A stretch of 64,000 nucleotides of DNA from Bacillus sp. SKDU12 (GTDB taxonomy: Bacteria > Bacillota > Bacilli > Bacillales > Bacillaceae): assembly GCF_010093085.1 (NCBI RefSeq), contig NZ_MSRC01000006.1, positions 225,555 through 289,554 on the forward strand. The letters run 5' to 3'. The notes beneath the pieces are model-generated. The model was given only the letters and a program-made list of their open reading frames with translations, was not told the origin of the DNA and searched no databases. The stretch's first letter is position 1. Each line of letters starts with the position of its first letter. This document shows, in pieces, positions 30,526 to 39,533 of the stretch. The translations under genes and the position numbers were made by a program.

Positions 30526-30574
30526 ATAAAATCCTTCTTTCGTTTAATGAAAACGCTTGAAGGATTTTTTGATG
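30526..30574 (+). terminator. Terminator of yhcM
   Basis: Stem AAATCCTTC...GAAGGATTT separated by a loop of about 20 bases, followed by TTTT. Confidence 0.65.
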
Positions 30575-30830
30575 ATGTCACTCGATCCGAAGCATGAGTT
30601 CCCGCTCCTCAAACGCGAATGCAACTCTAAACTGCGTCACTTCTGGGCAACTTATTGCCATGATCGCCTTAATAGTTGAAAGAGTTTCCCACGCTTTTTG
30701 TAAAGGACATTTAGCTTGCGTTCAATTATGGACAATTCCATTGACTACACTAAAGGCGGCGCTTTCTATTACATAAGGAAAGCGCCTTTTCAAATTTCAC
30801 TATAAGTTTATTTACACACTTTGGAAACAT
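30575..30830. other. Gene-free spacer with an isolated terminator hairpin
   Basis: About 250 bases without a supportable gene. A perfect hairpin GGCGCTTTC/GAAAGCGCC (30758-30766 with 30778-30786) followed by TTTT looks like an intrinsic terminator with no gene in front of it. This suggests that a gene was lost here or replaced when the padR pair arrived. A short frame from 30573 (MMSLDPKHEFPLLKRE...) has no relatives I recognise. Confidence 0.5.
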
Positions 30831-30831
30831 A

Positions 30832-30890
30832 TTGACTATTCAGTTGAACTGTCTTATATTATTATTAAGTTGAACTATACAGCTGAACTG
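30832..30890 (+). promoter_or_regulatory. padR promoter with three repeated palindromes
   Basis: TTGACT (30832-30837), a 17-base spacer and TATATT (30855-30860) form a near-ideal SigA promoter. The spacer contains the perfect palindrome CAGTTGAACTG (30841-30851). Related copies AGTTGAACT (30868-30876) and CAGCTGAACTG (30880-30890) follow, covering the start-site region. This is the expected layout of an autoregulated PadR operator; the regulator assignment is inferred from adjacency. Confidence 0.75.
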
Positions 30891-30906
30891 AAGATAGGGT
30901 GAGAAT

Positions 30907-31224
30907 ATGAAGCACAAACTATTACCGTTGTCTGAAACGATGCATTATATTTTATTAGCTCTGCGTGAACCACTTCATGGCTATGCGGTAATGCAAAAGA
31001 TTGAAAAGATGAGTAACAGTACTGTTATTTTAGCAGCTGGTACATTGTACGGAGCGATTGAAAACTTGAATAAGCATGGTTGGATTGAACCTGTTGGAGA
31101 GTCAGGCCGAAGAAAAATTTATATGATAACTGCTGAAGGAAACGACGTTTTGGAAATGGAACGAAACAGGTTATTGCATATTTTATCCTTGTACGAAGGA
31201 AGTGAACCAAATGAAGATATTTAA
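30907..31224 (+). CDS. PadR-family transcriptional repressor
   Basis: A 105-residue short PadR protein. It has a winged helix with ETMHYILLALREPLHGYAVM and the characteristic wing GTLYGAIENLNKHGWIE...RRKIYMITAEG, and only a short C-terminal helix. It is translationally coupled to the next gene (14-base overlap). Composition is more AT-rich than the flanking core genes, and B. subtilis 168 has nothing similar at this place as far as I recall. It should bind the palindromes in its own promoter and sense an unknown drug or membrane signal. Confidence 0.87.
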   Translation: MKHKLLPLSETMHYILLALREPLHGYAVMQKIEKMSNSTVILAAGTLYGAIENLNKHGWIEPVGESGRRKIYMITAEGNDVLEMERNRLLHILSLYEGSEPNEDI

Positions 31225-31777
31225 AATGTTTTTTGATATTGAAAAAGAGGAGCAATGGCTGAACGAGCAATTACAAAAAGGCTATCGTTGTACAAATATT
31301 AGCGGATTAGGAATATACACTTTTGAAAAAACCGACAAGAGATATGTAATCCGACTGGATTATCAAGATTATTTATCTAAGAAAAAGCTGCTTGAATACA
31401 AAGGGATATATGAGGATTTCGGTTGGAGCTATATAAATGGGTTTTGGTTTAACGGAATACGGTATTGGCAAAAACAAAGTGATGATCAAAATGAAATCTT
31501 CTCGGATCGCCAATCAAAGTGTAATTATTATAAAAGATTAATGAATTATCCATTATCGTTTGGGGTACTGTGTTTAGCTGTTTCTTATAGACCTTACAAG
31601 GATTCGGGAATATATCATGAAGGTCTGTGGAGTATGAAAGGAGCGTTATTTTGGAAAGCTTTTATATTTGAAACTCCATTTGCCCTTTTAAAGCTCCTTC
31701 CCGCCCTTATGGCTATTTTGTTTGGCATCAGTTTCTATAAAGTTTATCGAAAGTATTCAATGTTAAAAGAAAAATAA
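31211..31777 (+). CDS. DUF2812 membrane protein partnered with PadR
   Basis: About 188 residues from the ATG at 31211, with GAAGGAAGTG upstream inside padR. The N-terminal 80 residues form the DUF2812 domain (FFDIEKEEQWLNEQLQKGY..., ...YVIRLDYQDY). One short hydrophobic stretch (about 112-128) and a stronger membrane helix (about 155-178) follow, with a basic C-terminus. PadR/DUF2812 pairs recur in Firmicutes and are thought to respond to envelope stress, but no function is established. There is no signal peptide. Confidence 0.8.
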   Translation: MKIFKMFFDIEKEEQWLNEQLQKGYRCTNISGLGIYTFEKTDKRYVIRLDYQDYLSKKKLLEYKGIYEDFGWSYINGFWFNGIRYWQKQSDDQNEIFSDRQSKCNYYKRLMNYPLSFGVLCLAVSYRPYKDSGIYHEGLWSMKGALFWKAFIFETPFALLKLLPALMAILFGISFYKVYRKYSMLKEK

Positions 31778-31900
31778 TAAGGATCATGTATCTACCATAG
31801 TTTCATTCCTAGGCGATCATAGCCGAAAACTGCTTCATGAATTTCTTGATCATGGGCAAGAGGGAATATTCCAGTCACTTTGGGTCAGTAGAATAAAAGC
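31778..31900. other. Short unassigned spacer after the padR pair
   Basis: A fragment reading FLGDHSRKLLHEFLDHGQEG in one plus-strand frame looks protein-like but has no start or ribosome site. It may be debris of a displaced gene. Nothing firmer can be said. Confidence 0.25.
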
Positions 31901-31904
31901 AAAA

Positions 31905-31950
31905 AAACAACCCATGAACCCTTCAATTACAGGGTTCATGGGTCTTTTAT
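31905..31950. terminator. Strong terminator shared by the padR pair and tcyP
   Basis: Perfect 12-bp stem ACCCATGAACCC/GGGTTCATGGGT (31910-31921 with 31932-31943), flanked by A7 on the left and TTTT on the right, so able to work in both directions. Confidence 0.88.
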
Positions 31951-31986
31951 TGAAATGAACATCATAACGAGGCGAATGACACGCTG

Positions 31987-33378
31987 TTACGCCTCGTCAG
32001 CTTCGATCACTTTGGATTGGTCATGGAAAGTTCCTGTATCTATTTCCTTCGTAACCTTACTCGTAATGAGGCCAGATGTCATACTTCCGTTGACATTCAG
32101 TGCAGTCCGCCCCATGTCAATTAACGGTTCGATTGAGATTAATAAACCAGCAAGCGCTACAGGCATATTTAATGATGATAAAACAAGAAGCGCCGCAAAT
32201 GTTGCTCCACCGCCAACGCCGGCAACACCGAAGGAGCTGATGGCAACGACTGCGATAACTGTGATGATAAATACCGGATCAAACGGATTTTGACCGATCG
32301 TCGGGGCAATCATCATCGCCAGCATCGCGGGATAAATGCCCGCACATCCATTTTGGCCGATTGAAAGGCCGAACGAACCGGCAAAGTTTGCGATTCCTTC
32401 CGGCACACCCAAACTTCTCTGTGTTTTAATATTCAGCGGCAAAGCACCTGCGCTTGACCGTGACGTAAATGCAAAGATAAGTACAGGCAGCGCCTTTTTC
32501 AAATAAACAATCGGGTTCAAGCCGCTGAGCGTCAGCAGCAGCAAATGAATGATAAACATTGTGATCAGCGCGGCATACGAAGCAACCACAAACATTCCTA
32601 ATTTTAGGATGCTGTCAATGTCACTCGTCGCGATTGTTTTTGTCATTATGGCCAGCACCCCATATGGCGTCAATCTTAAAATGAGAGTGACAACACGCAT
32701 GACAATGGCATAAACGGCATCAACCATTTTTTTAAATGTCTCTGCATGCTCCGGCTGTTTATTCCTTACCCCGAGGAATGCCATTCCAAGGAAAGCGGCA
32801 AAAATAACGACTGCAATCGTTGAAGTCGGCCTAGCACCTGTAAAATCTAAAAATGGGTTTCCCGGCAGCAGTTCAACAATCTGCTGCGGCAGCGTTTTTG
32901 CTGTCATATCTGTCGATTTCTGCTGCAGTTCCTGTCCCCGCGAAAGCTCTGTGTTCCCTTGGTCAACCTGAATCGCCTGCAGGTCAAAGGAAAGTGCGGA
33001 TGCAATACCCACAGCTGCCGCTACAGCTGTTGTCGCTATTAAAATTCCGATAATTAAACCGCTGATTTTCCCGAGATTTTTTGTCAGCTTCAGCTTTGTA
33101 AATGCGCCAAGAATGGAAATAAAGACGAGCGGCATAACAACCATTTGAAGCAATTTGACATATCCGCCCCCGGCAATATTAAACCAGTCAGCCGTTTGAG
33201 TAACTATATTTGAAGTCGGGCCATAAATCAGCTGAAGCGCAAATCCGAATACAATCCCCAGCCCCAGTGCAGTAAATACACGTTTAGAGAAGGAAACATG
33301 TTTTTTCTGCATAACAAAAAGCCCTAAGATAAGTAAAAATAAAATAAATACATGTAAAACAACTAATAAAGTATCCAA
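31987..33378 (-). CDS. tcyP: L-cystine symporter TcyP
   Basis: A 463-residue dicarboxylate/amino acid:cation symporter. It has eight or more membrane helices, the Ser-rich reentrant loop AFTSRSSAGALPLNIKTQ, and the substrate region GCAGIYPAMLA. It is the high-affinity L-cystine importer of B. subtilis (formerly yhcL). The start is TTG at 33378 behind AAGGGAG. A good promoter with a sulfur-regulator-like element lies upstream (33413-33441). Confidence 0.93.
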   Translation of the reverse strand: MDTLLVVLHVFILFLLILGLFVMQKKHVSFSKRVFTALGLGIVFGFALQLIYGPTSNIVTQTADWFNIAGGGYVKLLQMVVMPLVFISILGAFTKLKLTKNLGKISGLIIGILIATTAVAAAVGIASALSFDLQAIQVDQGNTELSRGQELQQKSTDMTAKTLPQQIVELLPGNPFLDFTGARPTSTIAVVIFAAFLGMAFLGVRNKQPEHAETFKKMVDAVYAIVMRVVTLILRLTPYGVLAIMTKTIATSDIDSILKLGMFVVASYAALITMFIIHLLLLTLSGLNPIVYLKKALPVLIFAFTSRSSAGALPLNIKTQRSLGVPEGIANFAGSFGLSIGQNGCAGIYPAMLAMMIAPTIGQNPFDPVFIITVIAVVAISSFGVAGVGGGATFAALLVLSSLNMPVALAGLLISIEPLIDMGRTALNVNGSMTSGLITSKVTKEIDTGTFHDQSKVIEADEA

Positions 33379-33412
33379 TGCAGGTAAACTCTCCCTTCAA
33401 ATTTTCTCATTT

Positions 33413-33441
33413 ACTATATTACACTAATTCCGATAGGTCAA
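33413..33441 (-). promoter_or_regulatory. tcyP promoter with an ATCGGAATTA element
   Basis: TTGACC (33436-33441), a 17-base spacer and TATAGT (33413-33418) on the minus strand. The spacer carries ATCGGAATTA (33425-33434), which resembles the core of the CymR box. The same ATCGGAAT word occurs at almost the same place in the ssu promoter. CymR control of tcyP is known in B. subtilis. Confidence 0.7.
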
Positions 33442-33524
33442 GTACGAATTCTTTCAACTTCCGACTTAAACAAAAAAAACATATACAATCCGTTCTTTTC
33501 ATCTTTAGGTCCTTATATAAGGAT

Positions 33525-33741
33525 GATCACATCTGCTGCAAGAACTGATTTGAAATGATGATTCTGCCACACAGTTAGCGGCGATTCCCACCGTCGCGGA
33601 ACGATCAGAAATACTGTCAGTGACGCACCAATTAGAAAAACAATGTGAAGAGCTGTTTGTTTGCCGGTCAAATGCTGTACAAAGTGATGAAAACAGGTCG
33701 AAACAAAGTATTTTTTCACAAAAAAAAGAATGAATTCAATG
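33525..33741 (+). pseudogene. Decayed C-terminal GGDEF domain (yhcK/dgcK-like diguanylate cyclase)
   Basis: One plus-strand frame (codons beginning at 33525) reads DHICCKN, stop, FEMMILPHS and, after three more stops, AGQMLYKVMKTGRNKVFFHKK. The last block is the classic end of a GGDEF domain (LYxxKxxGRNxV). FEMMILPH matches the sequence just after the GGDEF signature, with the GGDEF residues themselves mutated. The spacing between the blocks is about 25 residues shorter than normal, and the N-terminal part is gone. B. subtilis has yhcK, a diguanylate cyclase gene, at this spot between yhcJ and tcyP. Confidence 0.78.
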
Positions 33742-33756
33742 TTCGAATCCATTCCT

Positions 33757-34566
33757 CTAATGTGAAATACGTTTCAAAGGCAGAAAAGCCGGGACGAGAT
33801 CTCCCTGATATTCTTTTTCTATAAATGCCGCTGTATCATCAGCTTGAAAGAGCTCAAGAATGGTTTGCAGCGCTTCCCGATCTTGATCTTCTGCTCTGAC
33901 AACAATCAAATTCATCTCTTCCTTAGACATTAGTCCGCCGCTCTTTATAGTATCTTTTTTCGGGTGCAGTCCCGCTTTTTTTGTTTCAGACGGTTTCATA
34001 ACAAACACATCGGCGCCGCTCGCTGCATCCTGTTGCCGGGCCGCTTTCAATGTCAGGTGTCTCGGATTATCTTTTATCATATCGACTGAACCCGGCCCGT
34101 TAAATCCATTTTTTAATGTCAGCAACCCTGCCTCCTGAAGCGCCATAAGCGCCCTGCCAAAATCGAGTGCATTATCAGGAACAGAAACGACAGCTCCCCG
34201 CGGTATATCTTGGAATCGGCTATATCGTTTTGAATAAATGCCCATAGGCGTTATGTATGTTGTACCGAGCAGTGCCAGCTTAAGTTTGTATTTTCGAGTG
34301 AACGACTGAAAATATGAAATGGTTTGAGAAGCGTTGACATCAATTTCTTTGTTAGCAAGTGCGATATCAGACTCCGCATAATCAGGAACAGGTATCAGCT
34401 GAATATCCAGCCCTGTCTCTTTAGCCTTTTTAACAATATAATTCCATATCGCCTCATCAGACTCAGCTATTCCGATTTTTATCGAATCCACTCCGGCTGA
34501 CGATGAGCATGCAGCAAGTGAGATGAGAAGAACAAAAACAAAACTGCATATAAGCCACTTTTTCAT
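33757..34566 (-). CDS. yhcJ: Substrate-binding lipoprotein YhcJ (MetQ/NlpA-type)
   Basis: 269 residues from the ATG at 34566 (AGGAG ten bases upstream). The lipobox is SLAACSS. The rest is a NlpA/MetQ-like binding protein (IKIGIAESDEAIWNYIVKKA..., NKEIDVNASQTISYFQ...). Such proteins deliver methionine or related amino acids to ABC importers, but no permease or ATPase accompanies it here. The ligand is unknown. Confidence 0.8.
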   Translation of the reverse strand: MKKWLICSFVFVLLISLAACSSSAGVDSIKIGIAESDEAIWNYIVKKAKETGLDIQLIPVPDYAESDIALANKEIDVNASQTISYFQSFTRKYKLKLALLGTTYITPMGIYSKRYSRFQDIPRGAVVSVPDNALDFGRALMALQEAGLLTLKNGFNGPGSVDMIKDNPRHLTLKAARQQDAASGADVFVMKPSETKKAGLHPKKDTIKSGGLMSKEEMNLIVVRAEDQDREALQTILELFQADDTAAFIEKEYQGDLVPAFLPLKRISH

Positions 34567-34850
34567 GGTGACCATACTCCTATCTTTATATTAGAGCATG
34601 CAAGGAATATCTGACATAAAAATCATACGCTCTCGTTATTTAAACGATGTCATTTGTCATACATATTGGTTAACTTTCACCTTACGCATATTCAATAAGG
34701 TTGTCAATTCTTATGACATTGTTTTTCCAAAAAGAAGGAATATCACAGGCAAACGTATGATCACATATCGAGAAAACAGATGAGTTTTCATAAATAAATA
34801 TCAAATTGAAAAATAAATATGGGATTTTCCGAAAAAGTTTCATTTAGCTG
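34567..34850. other. AT-rich intergenic region upstream of yhcJ and cspB
   Basis: About 280 bases between divergent genes hold no supportable ORF. Several A/T runs are present but no repeat or operator could be defined by eye. Confidence 0.4.
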
Positions 34851-35208
<358 letters not shown>

Positions 35209-35222
35209 GCATAAATTGATAT

Positions 35223-35252
35223 GAAAAACTGCAGGTGCAAACCTGCAGTTTT
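35223..35252 (+). terminator. Terminator of cspB
   Basis: Perfect stem AAACTGCAGGT/ACCTGCAGTTT with a 4-base loop and T-run. Confidence 0.9.
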
Positions 35253-35261
35253 TATTTTGTT

Positions 35262-35296
35262 AAAAAAGCTGTTTTGCTTATGCAAAACAGCTTTTT
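35262..35296. terminator. Second, bidirectional terminator (for yhcI)
   Basis: Stem AAAAAGCTGTTTTGC/GCAAAACAGCTTTTT with a 4-base loop; it directly follows the yhcI stop on the minus strand. Confidence 0.88.
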
Positions 35297-35297
35297 A

Positions 35298-36239
35298 TCA
35301 GTTGGCAATATCTCGTTTCATGAAGCTGCCGAAAGCGAGCAATAAGAAGGCAATGAAATAAATCACCAGCATAACAATAGAGAACGTCATCGTCATTCCG
35401 TTTATTAATGGCGTGCCATCCACATACTGAGATAAATCTACATTAGCAAATAAAATATACTTTGCCCAATCGAATTTCGTTGCAATAAATGCAGTGGCTG
35501 TCGTGCCAGCTACCAGCAAAAAGATCGAAAATCCTACTGCAAGAGAGCTGTTTCTGAATACAGCGGACAGCATAAACGCCATCGTCGCTACCATTAAAGC
35601 ATCGACAGATTCAGATAGATACGTTGTCGCCAGATGCCCCACCATGCTTTGCTCAAAGACTTGGCCATCCTTATAGAATAAATGAATATTAGCGCCAGCG
35701 TCACCACCTGTTCCGAAAAAGATCAATCCTAATAAAGCAGAACCCGCAAATAAAATGAACAGCAATAAGAACCCAAACACGAGAACTGTTATATATTTAG
35801 ATAGCAAAATCTGAAAACGGCTGAGCGGGCGAATCATTAACAGCTTAATGGTTCCCCAATTGAATTCGTTTGCGACGATTCCGGCTGCGATAATAATCGT
35901 AAACAGACCGGTTAGAATTGTAAATCCTGCTGAATCCGCTACATAAGACCATACAGTATATCCTGTGTCGTTAGGAATGTTATGCTCAATGCGATAGTTG
36001 TTGAGTGTAATGATTTCTTCAGATCCATCTTTCAATGAAGGATCTTCTTTTATTTCTTTTTTCAATGCAGCATTTTCCGCTTGAAGTGTTTCTTTCCATT
36101 TCGGATTTGTTTCATGGGGTGAAAAATGGTTTGTTAAGAATGCCCAGCCAATCATAGTCAACGCTAGAATCCCGATCATCACCCATGTTCCAACCCGGCT
36201 GAAAATTTTGATCCATTCATTATAAATCAAATTAAACAT
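35298..36239 (-). CDS. yhcI: ABC-2 type permease YhcI
   Basis: 313 residues from the ATG at 36239, which has GAGGAGG upstream inside yhcH. It has six membrane helices in the ABC-2 arrangement, with a large loop after helix 1. It is the export channel partner of the ATPase YhcH, whose gene overlaps it by eight bases. It is the last gene of the yhcEFGHI operon. Confidence 0.86.
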   Translation of the reverse strand: MFNLIYNEWIKIFSRVGTWVMIGILALTMIGWAFLTNHFSPHETNPKWKETLQAENAALKKEIKEDPSLKDGSEEIITLNNYRIEHNIPNDTGYTVWSYVADSAGFTILTGLFTIIIAAGIVANEFNWGTIKLLMIRPLSRFQILLSKYITVLVFGFLLLFILFAGSALLGLIFFGTGGDAGANIHLFYKDGQVFEQSMVGHLATTYLSESVDALMVATMAFMLSAVFRNSSLAVGFSIFLLVAGTTATAFIATKFDWAKYILFANVDLSQYVDGTPLINGMTMTFSIVMLVIYFIAFLLLAFGSFMKRDIAN

Positions 36240-37149
36240 GTTGAACCTCCTCTTTTGTTTCACCAGTCATTTCCAAGAAACGGTCCTCTAATGATTTTGT
36301 CAATACTTTGACCTCATAAATGCTGATTTGCTGCATGACCAGCAGTTCAACGACCGCAGGAACTTCGTCTTTAGACAGCTTAACTTCCACACCGTTTGTC
36401 TTTTTAACCAAATCATATTCCTTTAGAACAGAAGCAGCTTCACTCGGCTGCTCAACGCGGATGAAATATGTATCTTTTCCATCAGCGTCATCATCTTTTA
36501 CATTTTGAATGTCGATAAGCTTTCCTTTTTGCAGAATGGCAATTCGGTCACACATCAGTTCCATTTCCGACAACAGATGACTTGATACAATGACAGCCAT
36601 TCCTTTTTCTCTCGTCAGTTTCTTTAAATGATCTCTGATTTCTCTAATACCCGCAGGATCAAGGCCATTTGTTGGTTCATCCAGTATCAGCACCTTCGGA
36701 TCGTGAAGAAGGCATTGCGCCAAGCCGAGACGCTGTCTCATTCCGAGAGAATAGGTTTTCACCTTGTCATGAATTTTGTCTGTTAAACCGACCAGTTCAA
36801 CGACTTCATCAATTTTTTCCTTTGTGACGCCCTTGACCATTCTTGCATATTGCTGGAGATTTTTATATCCGCTCAAAAATTTATACAGCTCTGGATTCTC
36901 TACAATAGCCCCAATATGCTTAATCGCCTTGGCATGCTCTTTCGTAATTGATTTGCCGCAAATGAGCACATCACCTTTTGATAGTTTCATTAATCCGACC
37001 ATCATTCTGATGGTTGTCGTTTTCCCCGCTCCGTTCGGCCCCAAAAAACCGAATACTTCACCTTCACGTATCGTAAAGCTCAGATGGTCAATGATCGTTC
37101 GGCCTTTAATATTCTTTGTTACATTTTTCAATTCCAATACTGTTTTCAT
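36232..37149 (-). CDS. yhcH: ABC transporter ATPase YhcH
   Basis: A 305-residue ATPase with Walker A GPNGAGKTTTIRMM, signature YSLGMRQRLGLA, Walker B VLILDEPTNGLDP and switch VSSHLLSEME. The roughly 80 extra C-terminal residues are typical of bacitracin/antibiotic-type exporters. It works with YhcI. Confidence 0.9.
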   Translation of the reverse strand: MKTVLELKNVTKNIKGRTIIDHLSFTIREGEVFGFLGPNGAGKTTTIRMMVGLMKLSKGDVLICGKSITKEHAKAIKHIGAIVENPELYKFLSGYKNLQQYARMVKGVTKEKIDEVVELVGLTDKIHDKVKTYSLGMRQRLGLAQCLLHDPKVLILDEPTNGLDPAGIREIRDHLKKLTREKGMAVIVSSHLLSEMELMCDRIAILQKGKLIDIQNVKDDDADGKDTYFIRVEQPSEAASVLKEYDLVKKTNGVEVKLSKDEVPAVVELLVMQQISIYEVKVLTKSLEDRFLEMTGETKEEVQHV

Positions 37150-37161
37150 CGAATGCCTCCT

Positions 37162-37860
37162 CTAGCAAACTTCCATTTTTGATTTAAACCATTGTAAAAC
37201 AGACATGCCTTCCTGCTCACGAATATCCTCTACTTCACGCTGTGCAACTTTTTTTCCATTTGCGACTACGATGACCTCATCTAGCAGTGTTTCAATTTCA
37301 TCAATCTCATGTGTCGCGATCACAACTATTTGCTGTTCAAAATCTATGTATGATACCAGGCTGTTTACGATGGAATCCCTAACCATCGGATCAAGCCCTG
37401 AGAAAGGTTCATCAAGCAAGATAACAGGTGCCCTTCTTGCTAAAGCAAGGACGATTTTCAGCCTTCCCCGATTTCCTTTTGATAGCTTTTTGATCTTTTT
37501 TTTCGGATCAAGCTGCATCTCATTTAATAGCTTATAGGCTTGTTCAGTTTGAAAATCAGGAAATTGCGACTGATAAAAATCCACCATTTCTTTTACATTG
37601 AAATCTGGATAAAACATATCAAGCTCTGTCAGATAAGCCGTTTGACGAACCATATCTCTCGTAACCGCTTTTCCATCCGCTTTCACAAATCCAGAAGTCG
37701 GGAAGAGAAGACCAGCCATCATTTTTAAGGTCGTTGACTTGCCGCTGCCATTAGATCCGACAAGACCATAAATCCGTCCGGATGTCAACGTGATTGACAT
37801 ATCGTCGACGGCGGCGTGTCGGCCGTATTTTTTTGATACATGTTCTAAGTTGATTTCCAT
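37162..37860 (-). CDS. yhcG: ABC transporter ATPase YhcG
   Basis: 232 residues, with Walker [15 protein letters not shown], signature [15 protein letters not shown] and Walker [14 protein letters not shown]. It is of the YtrB/YhcG type that accompanies GntR regulators and membrane proteins in cell-envelope-responsive operons. It likely pairs with the membrane protein YhcE. It follows yhcF by one base. Confidence 0.9.
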   Translation of the reverse strand: MEINLEHVSKKYGRHAAVDDMSITLTSGRIYGLVGSNGSGKSTTLKMMAGLLFPTSGFVKADGKAVTRDMVRQTAYLTELDMFYPDFNVKEMVDFYQSQFPDFQTEQAYKLLNEMQLDPKKKIKKLSKGNRGRLKIVLALARRAPVILLDEPFSGLDPMVRDSIVNSLVSYIDFEQQIVVIATHEIDEIETLLDEVIVVANGKKVAQREVEDIREQEGMSVLQWFKSKMEVC

Positions 37861-37861
37861 T

Positions 37862-38227
37862 TTAGCTCCCTTCAGTGAATGCTTTAATCCTTTCTACCAT
37901 TTCTTCTTTCGTTAGCCCCAGCTCTGTCATTTGCTTTACAAAGCCTTCCAGCACTTCCCTTGTCAGCCTGTCTTTTAGCTCATCTACGATTTCTGCTTTC
38001 TCTGCAATAAATGTGCCTTGCCCTCTTCTCGTCTCCACAATACCCAGCCTTTCCATCTCACTGTATGTTCTTTGAATTGTATTGGGATTTACCTTGGTTT
38101 GAATCGCCATTTCTCTTACAGAAGGAAGCTTATCTCCCGGGATCAGCTCCTTCCTGACCAGCCGATAAAAGATCTGGTCGGCGATCTGCAAATAAATCGG
38201 TTTTGAGGATTGGAAACGATTGTCCAT
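37862..38227 (-). CDS. yhcF: GntR-family regulator YhcF (YtrA subfamily)
   Basis: 121 residues with only a short C-terminal tail after the GntR winged helix ([29 protein letters not shown]). This is the YtrA subfamily, which controls linked ABC transporter operons. The ATG at 38227 (AGAGGTG upstream) nearly overlaps the end of yhcE, so the two are translationally coupled. It probably represses its own operon. Confidence 0.88.
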   Translation of the reverse strand: MDNRFQSSKPIYLQIADQIFYRLVRKELIPGDKLPSVREMAIQTKVNPNTIQRTYSEMERLGIVETRRGQGTFIAEKAEIVDELKDRLTREVLEGFVKQMTELGLTKEEMVERIKAFTEGS

Positions 38228-38229
38228 AT

Positions 38230-38991
38230 TCACACCTCTACTTTACGATCAAGCAGTTTTGAAGCCATGATAAGCAGCAAAACCGTGATGACAATGACAA
38301 TAGGAAATCCTAACAAAGACAGATGTATCGGTTTTAATTCCAATCTCCAAACATCGCGGAAGTGAAAATTAAAATCACAATAGACAGTTACAGGCCAGAA
38401 ATGCTTTTGGGATTCCATTAAAGGGCTTATGATATATTCATCGAAAAAGTACCACACTGCGATCAACAGCCCCATCGCACCCCACCGGATTCCGCGCCAA
38501 TTCCTAAGAGAGTGAAAAACAGTCCACAGCACAATAACGGTGACTGACGTATATAACGAGGAAATAACCCCATATATATTCAGCAAAACTACTGTGCTTG
38601 TTAAATCAGTTTGATGCTCCAGCAGATGATTTACAGAAAGCATATGAAAAATCCATATACCGTAAGCTGTTAATGCTAATTGAATCAGAAGTTGACAGAT
38701 CAAAGCTGCTGCCACTTTAGAAGTAAAGAGTAAAAAACCTCCGTTTGGATTGTACAGCCAAAGTTGTGATTTCCCTTCTTTACGAAGATGGTAAAACACA
38801 AAAACAGGAGATAAGAAAAGCAGAAAAAAAGAAACTGCAGCAAAGAAACCAAAAATAATAAGAGGTTCATTCATGCGAGAAGCCATGATATGGCCTGTCA
38901 CCAATATAAAAACGATTCCGCATATCCACGCCAGCAGCCATATTCTTGAAAGTTTTATATCTTTTTTTAGCAAACCTAAAAAAGAAGTCAT
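38230..38991 (-). CDS. yhcE: Integral membrane protein YhcE
   Basis: A 253-residue protein with about six hydrophobic helices and no recognised catalytic motif. It is the first gene of the yhcEFGHI operon and probably acts as the membrane partner of the ATPase YhcG. GGGAGG precedes the ATG at 38991. Confidence 0.78.
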   Translation of the reverse strand: MTSFLGLLKKDIKLSRIWLLAWICGIVFILVTGHIMASRMNEPLIIFGFFAAVSFFLLFLSPVFVFYHLRKEGKSQLWLYNPNGGFLLFTSKVAAALICQLLIQLALTAYGIWIFHMLSVNHLLEHQTDLTSTVVLLNIYGVISSLYTSVTVIVLWTVFHSLRNWRGIRWGAMGLLIAVWYFFDEYIISPLMESQKHFWPVTVYCDFNFHFRDVWRLELKPIHLSLLGFPIVIVITVLLLIMASKLLDRKVEV

Positions 38992-39101
38992 GTCCCTTTG
39001 CCTCCCAGAAACTCCCTCGGTGTATGAGTAACATAGTACACTAGATCATAACAAAATACAACATATCCCATGGATTTATTTGATAAAAAACCATATAAAC
39101 A

Positions 39102-39146
39102 GCAAAAAAGGCAAATCCGTCATGAATAACGAATTTGCCTTTTTGA
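39102..39146 (-). terminator. Terminator of the yhbI-yhcC operon
   Basis: Stem AAAAAGGCAAATTCG...CGGATTTGCCTTTTT with few mismatches, at the yhcC stop. Confidence 0.82.
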
Positions 39147-39521
39147 TTACTTATTCTTATTTTTCAAGGAAAGCAGCGCATTACGATAGCCGCTGTCCTG
39201 CATTTTGTCACTATCTTCTGTGACCTCTTCTTCTGGCTGATCTTCATCAGTATGGGTAAACTTTTGCAGCGCCTGCCTGTAAATATCATCACCCATTGAA
39301 GCCCGTTTCTCTTTTGGAGATTCGTTTTTTTCGACGGATGGCGTATGCTCGGCAGCCCTTGCTTCAGCGGGGTATTGCGCTTCGTTTTTTTCCTCTTCTG
39401 GAGGTGCGATTCTTTCGGTTGGCTCTCGCTTCTCGGGTTCTGGAGAAGCGTTGCGGACGTTAAATGTAATAAGGGCCGCAATGACAATGACAGCAGCAAT
39501 GATTGCTATAATAATGGCCAT
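39147..39521 (-). CDS. yhcC: Small membrane-anchored acidic protein YhcC
   Basis: 124 residues. An N-terminal membrane helix (IIIAIIAAVIVIAALITF) precedes a highly charged, Glu/Pro-rich disordered segment and a short conserved end (YRNALLSLKNKNK). It is the last gene after yhcB, with a 12-base gap. The function is unknown. Confidence 0.8.
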   Translation of the reverse strand: MAIIIAIIAAVIVIAALITFNVRNASPEPEKREPTERIAPPEEEKNEAQYPAEARAAEHTPSVEKNESPKEKRASMGDDIYRQALQKFTHTDEDQPEEEVTEDSDKMQDSGYRNALLSLKNKNK

Positions 39522-39533
39522 TTCAACCTCTCC

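Noticed and set aside
33513..33752. 79-residue minus-strand ORF downstream of yhcJ (MDSNIEFILFFVKK...)
   Set aside because: Antisense to the GGDEF fossil. Its ribosome-like AGAGGA touches the start codon, and it has no recognisable domain.
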